Origin: Theobroma cacao
Taxonomy: Eukaryota; Streptophyta; Magnoliopsida; Malvales; Malvaceae
NCBI RefSeq assembly: GCF_000208745.1
Contig: NC_030851.1
Location: forward strand, 22,127,011-22,191,010
Length of the DNA stretch: 64,000 bases
Direction of reading: 5' to 3'
Positions 46,743 to 59,575 of the stretch are shown one piece after another; within the stretch, counting starts at the first letter, position 1, and every line of letters starts with the position of its first letter. The notes beneath the pieces are model-generated. The model had not been told where the DNA came from. It worked only from the letters and a program-made list of their open reading frames with translations, and made no database searches. Position numbers and translations under genes: made by a program.

Positions 46743-48826
46743 TGTTGGAGTTGGATCTTAGTGGATTAATATGATTGTGTAAAGCATGGATTTCAAAAAC
46801 TTCTTTTATAAAGGAAACAAGTAATTCAATTGCACAAGTAGAAACACACATCATTATTATTACAAGTAACATAATCACATCAAAAAGAAAAAAAAATCTA
46901 TTAAATAAGAAAAACCATACCTTTTATTTTTGAGATTCTTATTTTTGGACACCACCACACCAATGAATAATTTCTCGACCAAACAAGTTTACCACTTATT
47001 CTTCAAAAATACTTTCAACTTGAACCTTGAGTGGACAAGGTGTCGAATGCAAGACTACAAGATGGCAATCAATTTTATCTCTCTTCTCTTCAAAAAAGTT
47101 TGGAAGAGGAGAAAAGAAGTGACGTTGAAATTTTTTCAAGAAAAAGGATGTTCATCTGTTTTCTTCCAATCTCTTCTCTTTTTATTAAAACTCTTACCTC
47201 AAAGGTTTAATTAAAATGAAACACCTTTGAATCAATTTTGACTATCCATTTAGAGTTATGGAAGCATCAAACATGCTCCATAATTATCAAAATTAAAATT
47301 AAAGAATAAATAATTTAATTCTTTAATATCATTTAGAGTTCTTCATAAAATAAAACTCCTTATTGAATAATAACTCTTATTTTATTATTATCCATCTTTA
47401 TTTAAAAAGAATTAACAATAAATAAAATAGTGATAGTTAAACATGGAGTCTCATTTTATCAATATAGATGTTTAGATTCATTTTGCAAGAATCCTCTTAG
47501 CATTATCTTAATTTAAGACAACTATTGTCTTTAATTAAGAAAAAAATATTTTATCTTGTTTAAATTGAGACAAATATGTTTTCTTTTCTAGATTAAGACA
47601 AAAAATATTTTTCTTGTCTTAAATTTAGACAAACATATTTTCTTATTTAAATTAAGACCAAACATGTTTTCTTGTCTGAATTAAGACAAACATGTTAAAG
47701 TTGCCATTTTTATACACAATTTAATTAATCGAATTAAAACATGCATTCCAACTTAAACAAGTTGAATTCTACGAAGTTAAGTGGGAAATCTATTTGGACA
47801 TAGATATTCCAACCTCCAATAAACTTAGAATTATTCTTAATCTCATTAAAATTAATTCAAGCTTATTAACCATGAAATCACTCCACCATAGATTAATGGT
47901 TGCACTCTTGGATTAAATATAATTACAAGAAATAATTCAATACTTGATATTAATTATCAGTTTTCCAATTGAAAATCTTATATTATGAACCCTCATAACC
48001 ATCCAATGACAAAAGGTGAAATTACCGTTTTACCCTTTATGTCAATTTTGTCTTTTAGTCTCAAATTTCATCCAATTTGTGATTCAACAATCTAGATCTA
48101 ATCTTTTGAGTATCTAGATGTGATGAGTAGCTAATTCATCAATCCATTGAGCCCAGATTAATCACTAATCTTCTTGAAATTACTAAAAGTGATGTTAATG
48201 CTATGAACTCCATTATCTGGATATATGTTCCTAGATGTTCATCTCGATTATAATCCCAAAATACATAGTCTAGATCAACGCTTTATGATGATCATGCTCA
48301 TGGTAAATCAAATATTATAAGGAGATTAAACACGAGTCCATTATCCATCAAGATTTCGGTTCTACTATAAGCAAATGCATAAATGTGAGATCAAGATTTA
48401 AGTAATAATAAAACTTAAATTTGATTCTCACATGATTCTAGTTCATGTTATAGTGTCATTACTCAAAGTAAACCATTTTGATGATTTGAGACTCATCATT
48501 CCCTTGAAATGAATCACATTCATTTTGTTGGAAGTAATCTGAACACTACAGCCTTAACACAATAAAGTAACCAGCTTTATTATATGACTGTGAACAATTT
48601 TTAGATTCAATTAAAATACATGTCTCATATGTATGACTCTTCATACAAATGTATTTTAATATATCAATCGAATCATGGTACCTTAATAACTAGATAATGA
48701 ATGCTTACTAAAACAAAACTCTTCATCTTATTATCAAAATGTACTTTCATTACAAATAAATTTAATGAAATTAAGCATGAGAATATACTTGCTTTCCAAG
48801 ATACCATATTCTCAAAATTCCTAACA
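46743..48826 (-). repeat. Ty1/copia solo LTR (about 2.1 kb)
   Basis: Minus-strand start TGTTAGGAATTTTGAG at 48826 and end ACTCCAACA at 46743. Flanking bases are CTAAG on the left and CTAAA on the right, a five-base target duplication with one mismatch. No coding sequence inside. Confidence 0.65.
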
Positions 48827-49150
48827 CTAAATTAAACCTTGGTGAATATGATTATCCTCATAGGTGGATAACTATGAATATTGGCATAATTGAAATCCTT
48901 TAATGGATTTGTGCATATGTTTAGCACTTGAACACTTAAGTATTATACATTGCCAAATTCTTGGAAAATGATTGGTGAATCTTAAAATTTGAAGTTTAGA
49001 TTGAAATTGTGATCTTACATTTAAGTACAAGTATAAGAAATTTTGAGTTAATAGATATTTTGAAGTATGATTTAAATAAGGAGTGATTTGAGGAGTTTGA
49101 ATTTGGATTATTGGATAGCTAAAGTGCTGAAAATGCCATTCTAGAGAAAA

Positions 49151-49396
49151 TGTATTGATACATTCACCAATGTATCAATAGATTTGAAGAACACAAGCGT
49201 ATTGTATAATTCTATAGATACATTGTCCAAATGTATCAATAGATTTGAAGCATGGGACATTTTGTGAAAATGTATCAATAGATTTCCTCATTGTACTAAT
49301 ACATTTAAGGTAGAAAGCATTTTACTTGAATTCTATCGATACATTGCCTCCTGTATTGGTAGATTTGAAAGAAATTTGTGAAAATGTATCGATACA
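49151..49396. repeat. Array of paired TGTATCGATACA palindromes
   Basis: Nine 12-base units of TGTATCGATACA or variants such as TGTATCAATAGA start at 49151/49171, 49211/49232, 49271/49292, 49332/49352 and 49385. Within pairs the spacing is 20-21 bp and pairs recur every 53-61 bp. Confidence 0.85.
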
Positions 49397-49460
49397 TCCT
49401 TGGGTATTTGCAAAAATAAAAAGGGGTTTAAGCATTTCAGCCATTGTAAAACAAAGGAAA

Positions 49461-51999
49461 TGTCACGACCCAATTTTCGGGCCATGACCGGGTCATGGGC
49501 CCAATGGGCATAGCCCACAAAGCCCAAGCAAGCTTATTATATCATCTTGCTCAACATTCCATCAACTATTCTCAAGTCACCTTTCATAAGTCCAACTTAT
49601 AATCACTTTAATAATGGGTTATAGCAATCAAGAATTTCATTGATATAAACCCAATATGATGTTAATATTTCTACTCATGGTGGCATTAACAGTTAAAATA
49701 TACATATTTTGTCTAAGACATGTATCTTAGTACTTTACATCACATGAACATATTCATAAAACAAAATGACTCCTGACTTCCAGTAGAGTGACCACAGTGA
49801 AAGTGCGGCTACTGAATGTCAAATACCTATCAAGAAGACGAAACTACGTGGACACCTCGACCTAGGCTCCAACTGCCTCCTGATCTGAAAACATGAAATT
49901 GAAAACAGTGAGTACAAACTCAGTGAGTGAACATAAAAAGGGACTAAGCAATCGATAGGAAGAATTTGGAAATCATGATGCACTTGTTTCGAAAACAATG
50001 CAATTGATTTAATTTCTTACTAAAAACCCCTCTTTTTAAACTTTGATTAATAACCTCATAGTGTTGAAAAAACCCATGATCAATCTATGATGTTAAATGG
50101 GTTAAAAATATGTCAAAATCAAGCAAGGTAGCAAGCATGGCAGCAAGTTTCTCACTGCAGCGAGAAATAGTGTTAATTTACATATGTTTTCATTTTTCTA
50201 GAATATCTCCCACTACACAAGTTCAAATGACCTGATTTTTGTATCATTAGAAAGATAAGAGGAAGGGCTACAACTTTTATGTTTACTACTTTTCTCAGTT
50301 CAGACGGGAAGGTTGTCAAAATCTTTATCAAAGTGAAAACACTACACTAAAACCCGAGAGTTTCTCGCTGTAACGAGTTGTTGGCGGTCAAAACAAAATG
50401 TTTCTCGCTGCAGTGAGAAGCAGGGCACCTAAATGTAAAAAAGACCTCTTTTTCACTAAAAATCCATTTGGTGCTGTAATAAAATCAATTTGCAAGAAAA
50501 TGAGAAATTCTCAAGGTTCATCATGCTAATTTCAACATGCCGTACAATCACATTTTACAATCACACACATTCTATCACATATCTATAGATATAATCATAT
50601 ATAACACCTACACCACCCCGCCTTCCTTAGCTATTGTGCAATCCTTACACGCACAAGGCAATACCACCATATGTGCACTCCCTACTCGCACATTTTAATG
50701 TCATCATGTGTGCACTCCCTACTCACACACCTCATTGTCATCATACAACATTATTTATCATTGCACAACATACATTCAAATATGTATACCAACATAATAT
50801 AGGAGCACATGAATTCATCCTCTTTACACATTTCACACCTTTTACAACATCAAAGCATTTATCAAGGGCTTGTTCCCAAGCACCCATTTTTAATGAAAAG
50901 TTGGATAAAATCATGCAAATAATTCATCTCAACACAATTCTATTTTCCAAAACAATTTTGAAATGCAAGTTCACTCACCGGTACTGTTGAACCTCTAATC
51001 GACTCTAACCTCCACTAATGGTTCAAATGGGGCTGTGGGGCCTCGTTGGAACCTATCACGCACAAAAACATCACAACCAATCCAATTTACATTAATATCA
51101 CTCCAAAGGCTAGTTTCTAATTCAAGTTCTACTAGTCATTCCTAATTGGCTTCCAATTATATCAAATGACTATTCCTTGCACTACTCTAATCACACTAAA
51201 AATGAATAAACAACCTCAACAATAAAACAGTTCATAATCCCAATTACTAGCCATTATCAACAACTTAAAACCTAGCGTAGTTCATCATTCACCTTAGGGT
51301 TTCTTTATAGCTTAATTCTCTTCCAATAGCTTCCAAACAAATGTGGAAAGTCTCTCTCTCTCTCTCTATAACGTCCAGCTAATGAGAGAGTGTAATAAGG
51401 AAAGGTTTTTGAGGGTTTTATGGTGAAAAAGTAAAAGAACACAAAGAACTTTGTGAAAGGGTGCACAAAAACATGAAAATTGGGGGTAACTCGAGGAAAT
51501 ATATGGAAGTTTCAAAGCAAGCTTCCATGGGGGGTGCAAAAACATGGGAAAGGAAGAAGAAGAAGAAGAAGTGTTGGAAATTTGAAGAACCTCCTAGAAG
51601 CTTAGATATTTATGCTTTATGTTTATCCTTTTTCTCATGAAATTACCAAAATGCCTTTAACAAGGTCATTTTGTCTTTCCATTGCCTTTATACAATCTTT
51701 TTACTTCTTTGACACTAAGATAAGGTCCATAAGGGTCTAGAAATACCCGGGTTCATGAAAAATTAAAAATTTCAACTCGAGATGCAAAATGACCGCTTTA
51801 CCTCTACCGTGAAAATTATCGTTATTTCTATCTTCTTCATTATCTTACCCTCATTCATTCATTCCTTAGGCCTACTTGGACCTTAATAACATTAGAAAAC
51901 TACTTTCAGGGGCTCACTAGGAGAAATGATGAAATTACCCCTGGTTTGTGTTATCTCGTCTACTTCTAATTACAGGTCTCTAGAGGTCGAGATCTCACA
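49461..51999 (-). repeat. Ty3/gypsy 3' LTR, family 2 (2.5 kb)
   Basis: Minus-strand start TGTGAGATCTCG at 51999, directly after a G-rich polypurine tract, and end GGGTCGTGACA at 49461. It is the 3' LTR of the chromovirus whose pol lies to the right. It carries CTCGCTGCAGCGAG-type palindromes (50148-50167, 50361-50380, 50401-50420) and two degenerate minisatellite units near 50670-50730. A second, inverted and truncated copy is at 60535-62286. Confidence 0.8.
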
Positions 52000-52013
52000 T
52001 TCCCCCCCACTAA
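52000..52013 (-). other. Gypsy polypurine tract
   Basis: Minus-strand TAGTGGGGGGGAA immediately before the LTR start TGTGAG. Confidence 0.7.
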
Positions 52014-52181
52014 AAGAAATTTGGTCTCCGAATTTAAATCCAACTATAAGGTAGCTTACCTCTATACATTAAAGAGGTGTGGATCTTTGTCCGCATCTCG
52101 TCCTCGGTTTCCCACGTTACCTCCTCACTAGTGTGGTTTCGCCATAACACTTTCACTGAGGCTACATCCTTTGAACGAAGT
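52014..52181 (-). pseudogene. Chromodomain end of gypsy pol (cut off by solo LTR)
   Basis: Minus strand reads LRSKDVASVKVLWRNHTSEEVTWETEDEMR, the conserved end of the integrase-linked chromodomain of chromoviruses, shortly before the polypurine tract. It is separated from the rest of pol by the LTR at 52182-55158. If that LTR and one target duplication are removed, it joins directly to the VKKL at 55165-55180. Confidence 0.8.
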
Positions 52182-55158
52182 TGTCAAACCTGACCTTATA
52201 AAGTACTTGCCATGTCCTTTATGTGATTGACAATATGCTTGCATACTTGGAAAGCCTCGAAAAATCGTCAAAAGTCGATATTGTACCAAATGGTACTATT
52301 AAGTTGAATTAAGCCTCGAACTAGTCTAAATAGAGATCTTAAGATGAAATTAAGAATTTTAAAACCCTAGAATGACTTAAAATGATGATTTGGAGTTCGA
52401 GGGCTGAATTGGAGTCAATTTAGAATTTTCATGTTTTAGGGGCAAAATGGTAATTTTGTTACCCGAGGACAAAATGAGAATTTTTAGAAAATATTTTGAT
52501 CACATTTGACTCATTGGAGTATGATTTGAGTTTGAGAGGTGAAAAATTTAAATTCTGACATTTTGGAGTCCTAGGGGTAAAACGATAATTTTACGAGTTA
52601 CCGGGGCAAAGTTGGAATTTTAGAATTTTACACCACCTAACACTTGTCATGCCCATGGATTTCAGCCATTAACATTTTACATTGTGGATAATTGAAACAT
52701 TTTATGTGGTGGAGAGAGATTGCTTAATGGATAAGTATTACACATGGACCAATGGAAACATGCCATGTGTCAAGCTTGGATTATTCTAGAATTTCCTTGT
52801 AAAATCTATTTAAAACTCTCTTAGTCTCACCCATATGGCCGCCCAAAGCATGAAGTGAAGAAGAAAGGAAAGAACACAAACCCTCGGTGGGAAAATTGAA
52901 GAAAAACTGTGGGATTTCAAGGGATTAAGCTAATAAAGGTAAAATTTTATGATTTTATCTTGTGATTTACACTACCCATGCTTTCTTTTTCATTTTCCAT
53001 GTTTAGAACTTAAGTTTGCATGATGAACCCATGCTGGCCGAATTTGAGAGGAGAGGTTTTGAGCATTGATTTTGCTAGATTTCAAGCTAATTAAGTGTTT
53101 TTGGTTGTTTGGTAATGGAAAGTATGAAAATCTAGCAAGGAATCACTTTGTTCTTCACAAACCCACAAGAGGCCGAATTTTCTAGGGAGGATGTTGAGGT
53201 TGAAATTGATGATATTTCATGATATTTTGGTGGTATTTAATGATTGGTGAGGCTAGAAATTTAATGGGAAATTTTGGCATGAAAATCTGAATTTTTACCT
53301 AATGTATAGACATGTGCGATTTATGATCCGGACTGATAAATTGAATCATATTCACAATCATTGAGGTATTTTAAGTATAATTGGGGTGTAGAAAGTGAAA
53401 GAAATCAATTTGGAGTTAAATTGGAGGTTTTAGCCAATTACACCGAGAATAGTGCGAATTAGGTCGAATACCATATTTAAACGGCTATTCGAACATTTTG
53501 CATCACATTTCATGCATTCATATAGATTTATAGAGCCTGAAATAGTTTATGGTAAATTGACACAATTTATTGAAATTCGTGTCACGTATGATGTATAGGT
53601 GGTGAGCCCTCTAACAAGGGTAAAGAGATTGTGCCCGAAGCCCTAGAATAGGAGTATATTGAACTTCTAGTACTGTGAGTAACCTTACTATCATCTTAAT
53701 TATCTAAATTGGTTTTTATCCGATTTTGTGAATTTTATGGAAAATGAATTAAATGATTAATTTTTCGATTTTATAAACAAAATGTGATTTAGTGAAATGA
53801 TTTCATAAAATTGTTTTAAAATTAAATAATGGCTTTTCAAATAGAGTAATTGGAGACCATTTGATGTATTGTGAATTTATGGTTATAATTGATTGGCTTA
53901 TGACAATATTGGCATGAATGGCTGAATTGGTATTTGTGTTGAAATGTATAAACTGTTGTTTGCCTTTATAGGCTGGATAATGATAAAATTGCCATGTCAT
54001 GCTGTTGCAAATTTTATTGTATGGTGGGTTTAGCTTGCTGTAGTGGGCTGGTTCTGTGGACTAGCCTATTAGAAGGGCACAGAACCTGGTCATATTCTTA
54101 CCTCGGTTGGAGAGGTGAGTAGGGTAACTCTCGAGGTATAATTTTTAGAGTTCACTTCACGCCAAACCACCATGTGAGGGCGAACTTAGCCAACGCCAAG
54201 GAACGACTATATTTTCAAAATAAAAAACATGATTTATGAATACATAACTTTTTAATAGCCTTGGCGGACTCGGTTTGGGATAGCCCGCAGCCAAGGTATC
54301 CCTGATAACTAGGTATGAGAATGATTTTGGCACGAGCCAAAGTTTTAAGAAATTCATAAGCCATGTTAATTACTTGATTTATATGAATTGATTTTATTCG
54401 GTTGAAACAAATTGAAAGATAATGAATTTCAGTATGTTAAGCTGTTTTATCTGTCTCCATTTACTCAACTTTAGATGGTTTAGATGGTATCTGTTTACTC
54501 ACTAAGATTTTATAATCTCACCACCCTTATTTTCAACCATTTCAGGCCCGAGGTAGCCTATGGATAGTAGATATCGTCAAGCATTATAGTCGGCTTTACT
54601 ACTCCAAAAACTGTAGGTTTACTGTCTTAGTGCACTTTTGTTCCTTGTGTGCCCACGAGTCATTGTAAAGTAAATTTCATATCTCGGTTATCTGTATTAT
54701 AGTACGTATGAATTTATTTAGCTTTTACATTACAAAAATTATTTACCGATGACTATAAATATTGTTTTACAAGAAATTAGAATATTTTATTGAATATTTT
54801 TATTTTATTCAAATAGTTGCAATATCATTTTTAATAAATGTTTTAGACACCCAAATTTATTTTAAATCATGAAATATGTGTTTTCCACTCATTTACTACA
54901 TCTTTAGTCGGGTTCGAAAAATTTTGAGGAAAAATGACGAAAACACCCTTGTGAGGCAAAAATTATTTTTCCACGGTTTTGAAAAGGAAAAAGCTTAAAA
55001 TTCTTTAAAAATAAGGTTTGGCGATGATTACTCGCAGGGGAGATGAAAACAATGGTACTAAAGCCTTGCGGGGTTCCGGTTGGCACTCTGGGTAACGAAT
55101 GTCTACCGGGACGGCGAGACAGTTGTCAAGGGCTCGAGGGGAGTACTAGGTCATGATA
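52182..55158 (+). repeat. Ty3/gypsy solo LTR, family 1, inside pol
   Basis: Starts TGTCAAACCTGACC and ends GGTCATGATA (decayed form of GTCGTGACA, through C-to-T changes). The flanks GAAGT (left) and GGAGC (right) each differ by one base from GAAGC, the sequence that restores the pol frame, so they are a mutated five-base target duplication. Homologous to 2428-5429 and 13689-16612 but on the opposite strand. Confidence 0.8.
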
Positions 55159-56460
55159 GGAGCTTTTTGACTTGCCAATCAAGGATAGCTACCGGTTGCT
55201 CCTCATAGGTCAAATCATTTTTCAGCTGGATGGTCTCATACCGTATTACATGAGATGGATCTGGGTTATACTTCCTAAGCATTGACACATGAAACACGGG
55301 GTGAATATTCGAAAGGTCTTGTAGTAATGCCAACCAATATGCTACTGCTCCAACCCTTTCTAAGATCTCGAAGGGTCCTATATACCGAGGGCTCAATTTT
55401 CCTTTCTTGCCCAACCTCATTACCCCTTTTTGTTAGTGAGTCCTTCAAAAATACATGATCCCCTACTTGAAACTCCAAGTCTCTTCGTCTGTTATCAGCA
55501 TATGATTTTTATCTACTTTGTGCTGACAACATCCTCTGTCGAATCATATGTATCTTCTCGGTGGCGTCCTGTACCAACTCAGGCCCCAAGAGTTTCCTTT
55601 CTCCCACCTCTAGCCATTCAATGGGTGACCTACATCTCCGTCCATATAATGCTTCAAATGGTGCCATTTGGATACTAGTTTGGAAACTGTTGTTGTAGGC
55701 AAACTCCACTAAGGGTAGATATCGATCTCACCTGACCTCAAGGTCTATTACACAGGCCTTCAACATATCTTCCAATGTTTGTATCGTCCGTTCAGACTGG
55801 CCATCGGTTTGTGGGTGGAAAGCCGTGCTAAAATCTAACTTAGTGCCCAACGCTTCCTGTAGCTTTTCCTAGAACCTACTGGTGAATTGTGCCCCCATGT
55901 CGGATACTATAGAAACAGGAATGCCATGCAGCCATATTATCTCGTCTACATAAAGCTAGGCGTACTGGGCAGTCCCGTATGTAGTTTTAACTAGAAGGAA
56001 GTGAGCTGATTTTGTTAATCGATCTACTATGACCCAAATCGAGTCGTAACCCCCACTAGTCTAAGGCAAACCCATTACAAAGTCCATTGCAATATGCTCC
56101 CACTTCCATTCGAGCACTAGTAATGGCTATAGTAGCCTTGCAAGCCTTTGGTGCTCAGCCTTAACTTGCTAACAAACTAGGCACTTGGAGACAAACTCAG
56201 CTACATCTTTCTTGAGTCCTTCCCACCAATACACCTCCTTCAAATCTTGATACATCTTTGTAGCCCCTAGATGTACCACATAGGCTACCATGTGTGCTTC
56301 TTCCAATATTTCTCTCCTCAATCCATCACTAGTGGCACATAAAGTCTAGTTCCATACCTCAACACTCCATTTGTGCCTTTAGTAAACATTTTCCCTTTCT
56401 TTCCTTGAGGGTCCTCTAAGGCCTTAGCTACGAACTTATCTTTACTTTATGCTTTTTTAA
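55159..56460 (-). pseudogene. Gypsy integrase and start of chromodomain, many stops
   Basis: In one main frame the minus strand reads the zinc-binding part (VVHLGATKMYQDLKEVYWW ... SKCLVC), then the DDE core: Asp in IAMDFVMGLP, Asp in VSDMGAQFTSRF (the usual Arg after the Asp is Met) and Glu in [52 protein letters not shown] and HPVFHVSMLRKY follow. At least six stops fall where Gln, Trp or Arg codons are expected, the signature of C-to-T decay at methylated sites. The end, VKKL, is broken off by the solo LTR. Confidence 0.85.
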
Positions 56461-58038
56461 TTCGGTCCATTAAAATAGGCCTCACTCTAAAATGTGCTAA
56501 CAATGCATTTGCCTCCGAAACTTCCAAATGCACCCCCATGTCTCCCAAACTATGGATCTCTTATCTGTAGAGATATGTGCTAGACTCCCCATAGATTTTT
56601 GACTCAAGGCATCCGCCATTACGTTTGCCTTATCGGGATGGTAAAGAATAGTACGATCGTAATCCTTTAGCAACTCCATCCATCTACGTTGTCATAAGTT
56701 AAGATCCTTCTGCTGAAATATATACTTTAAACTTTTGTGGTCCGTATATATCTTGCAAGTCTCACCATACAAGTAATGCCTCCAAATTTTTAAGGCAAAC
56801 GCAATTGTTGCCATCTCCAAATCGTGTGCGGGGTAATTCTGCTCATGCCTTTTAAGTTGCCTTGATGCATACGCAATCACCTTCCCATGCTACATTAATA
56901 CACACCCTAAACCAACCCGCGATGCATCATAAAATACCGTATAACCCCCTATGCCTTGCGGTAGGCTTAATGCTGAAGCTGTGGTGAGACATACCTTAAG
57001 CTTCTCAAAGCTATCCTCACAAGCATTAGACCACTCAAATTTTGTATCTTTACGTGTCAGCTTAGTCAGAGGGGTGACTATTTTGGAGAAGTCCTTCACA
57101 AAACGACGATAATAGCCAACTAAACCCAAAATGCTTCTATTCTCCGTAACTGATGTTGGCCTTGGCCGCTTTTCCACTGCCTTTACTTTCTTTGGATTGA
57201 CTTGTACCCCATCTTTGGGTACCACATGTCCCAAGAATGCAACGCTTTCAAGCCAGAACTCACACTTGGAGAACTTGGCATATAATCGATGTTTTCTCAA
57301 ATTTTGGAGCACTATCTTAAGATGCTGCTCGTGTTCCTTTTTGCTCATCGAGTAAATCAAGATGTCGTCAATAAACACCACCACGAACTTGTCCAAATAG
57401 GGCTTGAACACTCAATTCATCAAATCCATAAAGGCCGTAGGTGCATTCGTAAGCCCAAATGACATCACTAAGAACTCATAGTGCCCATATCTTGTTTGAA
57501 ATGCGGTTTTGGGTATATCGTCATTCTGGATCCTCAACTGATGGTACCCAGATCGTAAATCTATCTTAGAGAAACATTGTGCTCCTTGTAGTTGATTAAA
57601 TAAATCATCTAATCTTGGAAGGGGATACTTATTCTTCACCATCACTTTTTTAAGCTGTCGATAATCAATGCACAGTCTAAGCAACCTATCTTTCTTCTTC
57701 ACAAATAGCACCGATGCTCCCCATGGTGAGATGCTAGGACAAATGAAGCCTTTATCTAATAAATCCTCCAACTGATCCTTAAGTTCCTTAGGGTCCGTTG
57801 GTGCCATTCTATATAGGGGTATGGATATAGGTCTAGTGTCAGGAATCAAATCTATGCAAAATTCAATCTGTCGTTCGTGAAGCAAACCTAGTAGTTCTTC
57901 AGGAAATACATCCATGAACTCATTCACCATCGACACTTGGCTTATATCTCTAACCTTCGCCTGAGTATCCCTTACCACAACCAAGTAACCTAAACAACCC
58001 TGTTTTAACAACCTTCTGGTAGACATGACTGATATCAA
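56461..58038 (-). pseudogene. Gypsy reverse transcriptase and RNase H
   Basis: RT frame 58038-57412 contains [78 protein letters not shown] and [16 protein letters not shown] single TGA (57412-57414, a former CGA) separates it from 57411-56890, which carries the YXDD-type catalytic motif FIDDILIYS and the connection region ([21 protein letters not shown]). RNase H follows ([61 protein letters not shown]) with two more stops. The element is dead but recent enough to read throughout. Confidence 0.9.
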
Positions 58039-58065
58039 ATTGGTTGGAGCATTACTCCTATCCCC

Positions 58066-58428
58066 CTAAATACTAAATGATGGTTCACCGGGAAAATCAA
58101 ATCTAACCAATTTATGATAACAATCCACACTGATAGGGCAGGGTGATAGCCAATCCAATCCTAAGATCACATCAAAGTCTAAGGTGTCTAACACCACTAG
58201 ATTCACCAAAGTGTCCTTGTCTTTGACTCGAACTACACAGAACTCATATTCCCATTCGGCCACAAATACCTCCTTTAAAGGAGTAAAGACCACTAATTGT
58301 TCTTCTCTCCTAACACAATCCTTACCCAAACGAGATGCAAAGCATGGAGAAATAAAACAGTGGGTAGCACCATGATCAAACAATACTCGAGCATTCATAT
58401 TACAAACGGAAAGAGTACTTGACACCAT
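58066..58428 (-). pseudogene. Gypsy aspartic protease
   Basis: 121-codon open frame with the retropepsin active-site region read as VLFDHGATHCFIS, where DSG is expected: Ser is replaced by His next to the catalytic Asp. The second hallmark LGLDWLS is present. It lies between gag and RT as in Ty3/gypsy elements. Confidence 0.85.
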
Positions 58429-58476
58429 TGCATTGGATGTCTAGGCCTCTTGGGGTGTTAAAGCATATACCCTCGC

Positions 58477-59575
58477 TTAACCTCTACCGGTGGAACTTTG
58501 ACGTCTAGACCCAAAAAGCTTGCCTTGAGAGGAAGTGACAGCATCTCTACCTCTTGATCCACTAGCCTCCCGATCAGATGGGGTGACAACTGAAGGAGTA
58601 GACGAAGTTGGCTGGGTGGAGCTACGAGCAGAACCTTGTGATTGATGGGTCATCGGGCAATTTCTCATAATATGTCCAAGTTGACCACACCTGAAACAAA
58701 CTCTTGTAATAAGAAAACATCATCCCTTATGTCGCACCCCACAAGTACTGCAAGGGTTGATAACTTAACTACTCTACCTTGAATCTTACTACCTTCCCCC
58801 ATCAAAGGTTTTTTGCCCTGATCCAACACTGGCACTAGCAACATCATTCCCCTGTTGGGGAAACCGTGATTCCCTGATGGGCCCTAATGGCTAGAAGATG
58901 AAATACCACTACTGAAATCCTTGCGACCTTGATAGCCCTTTATCTTGGCCCTTTTTGCTTTATCCCTCATAGCCCTACTCTCACTGGTCCTCATCTCAAT
59001 TCGCTGAGTGTAATCCACTGTTGCAGAGTAAGTACTAAAATCTCGGGATGCCACAGCCATAAACAATGGCTCCACTAACCCATCCACAAACCTTTATATC
59101 TTCATCTCCTCTGTAAAAACTAAATAAGGCGCATACCGAGACAATTGTGTGAATTTTATGTCATAATCAAACACCGTCATACTCGAGGTCTGTACCAAAG
59201 CCTCAAACTCCTTGGCTCTGGCATTACGTACACTGAATGGTAAAAATTGACCTAAAAAGGTTGTGCTGAACTCACTCCAAGTCAACGGTACTGCATCCGT
59301 TGGTCTGCCTCTACATAAGGAACTATACCACTCTTGCGCCACCTTCTCTAATCGGAAGGCGACTAGTTCGACTGATCAGACATTGGAACATCCCAAGGCT
59401 TTACAAATCTTCTTCATCTTATCTAAGAAAATATGGGGTTTCTCTGATGCATCAAACCCTGAAAATGACGGAGGCTTAAGCTTGAGAAAATCAAGAAGAG
59501 AAATCTGTGAAACCTTGACCTTCATAGATGTGTTAAACGAGGTGGAACTGATGTTTAAAGGTTTAATTTGAGCTA
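58477..59575 (-). pseudogene. Gypsy gag, 5'-truncated, with intact zinc knuckle
   Basis: From about 59575 down the frame pieces read the retrotransposon-gag core ([34 protein letters not shown], then [28 protein letters not shown]), then [21 protein letters not shown] with a basic stretch. After a frameshift comes [14 protein letters not shown], an intact CX2CX4HX4C knuckle (58662-58703), and a Ser/Thr-rich tail. The N-terminal part and 5' LTR are missing; the sequence changes abruptly to LTR fragments at about 59576. Confidence 0.85.

Larger units (their letters stand above)
46576..49460 (+). repeat. Gypsy-like LTR remnant, split by a copia solo LTR
   Basis: Begins GCGTAACACCCTTGACC, a text typical of gypsy LTR starts, runs to 46742, and resumes after the nested copia LTR at 48827. 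It carries the TGTATCGATACA palindrome array and is cut at 49461 by the next gypsy LTR. Assignment rests on the start and context only. Confidence 0.45.

Noticed and set aside
50634..50990. 118-codon plus-strand open frame
   Set aside because: His/Thr-rich translation of LTR sequence with degenerate minisatellite units; not conserved in the sister LTR.
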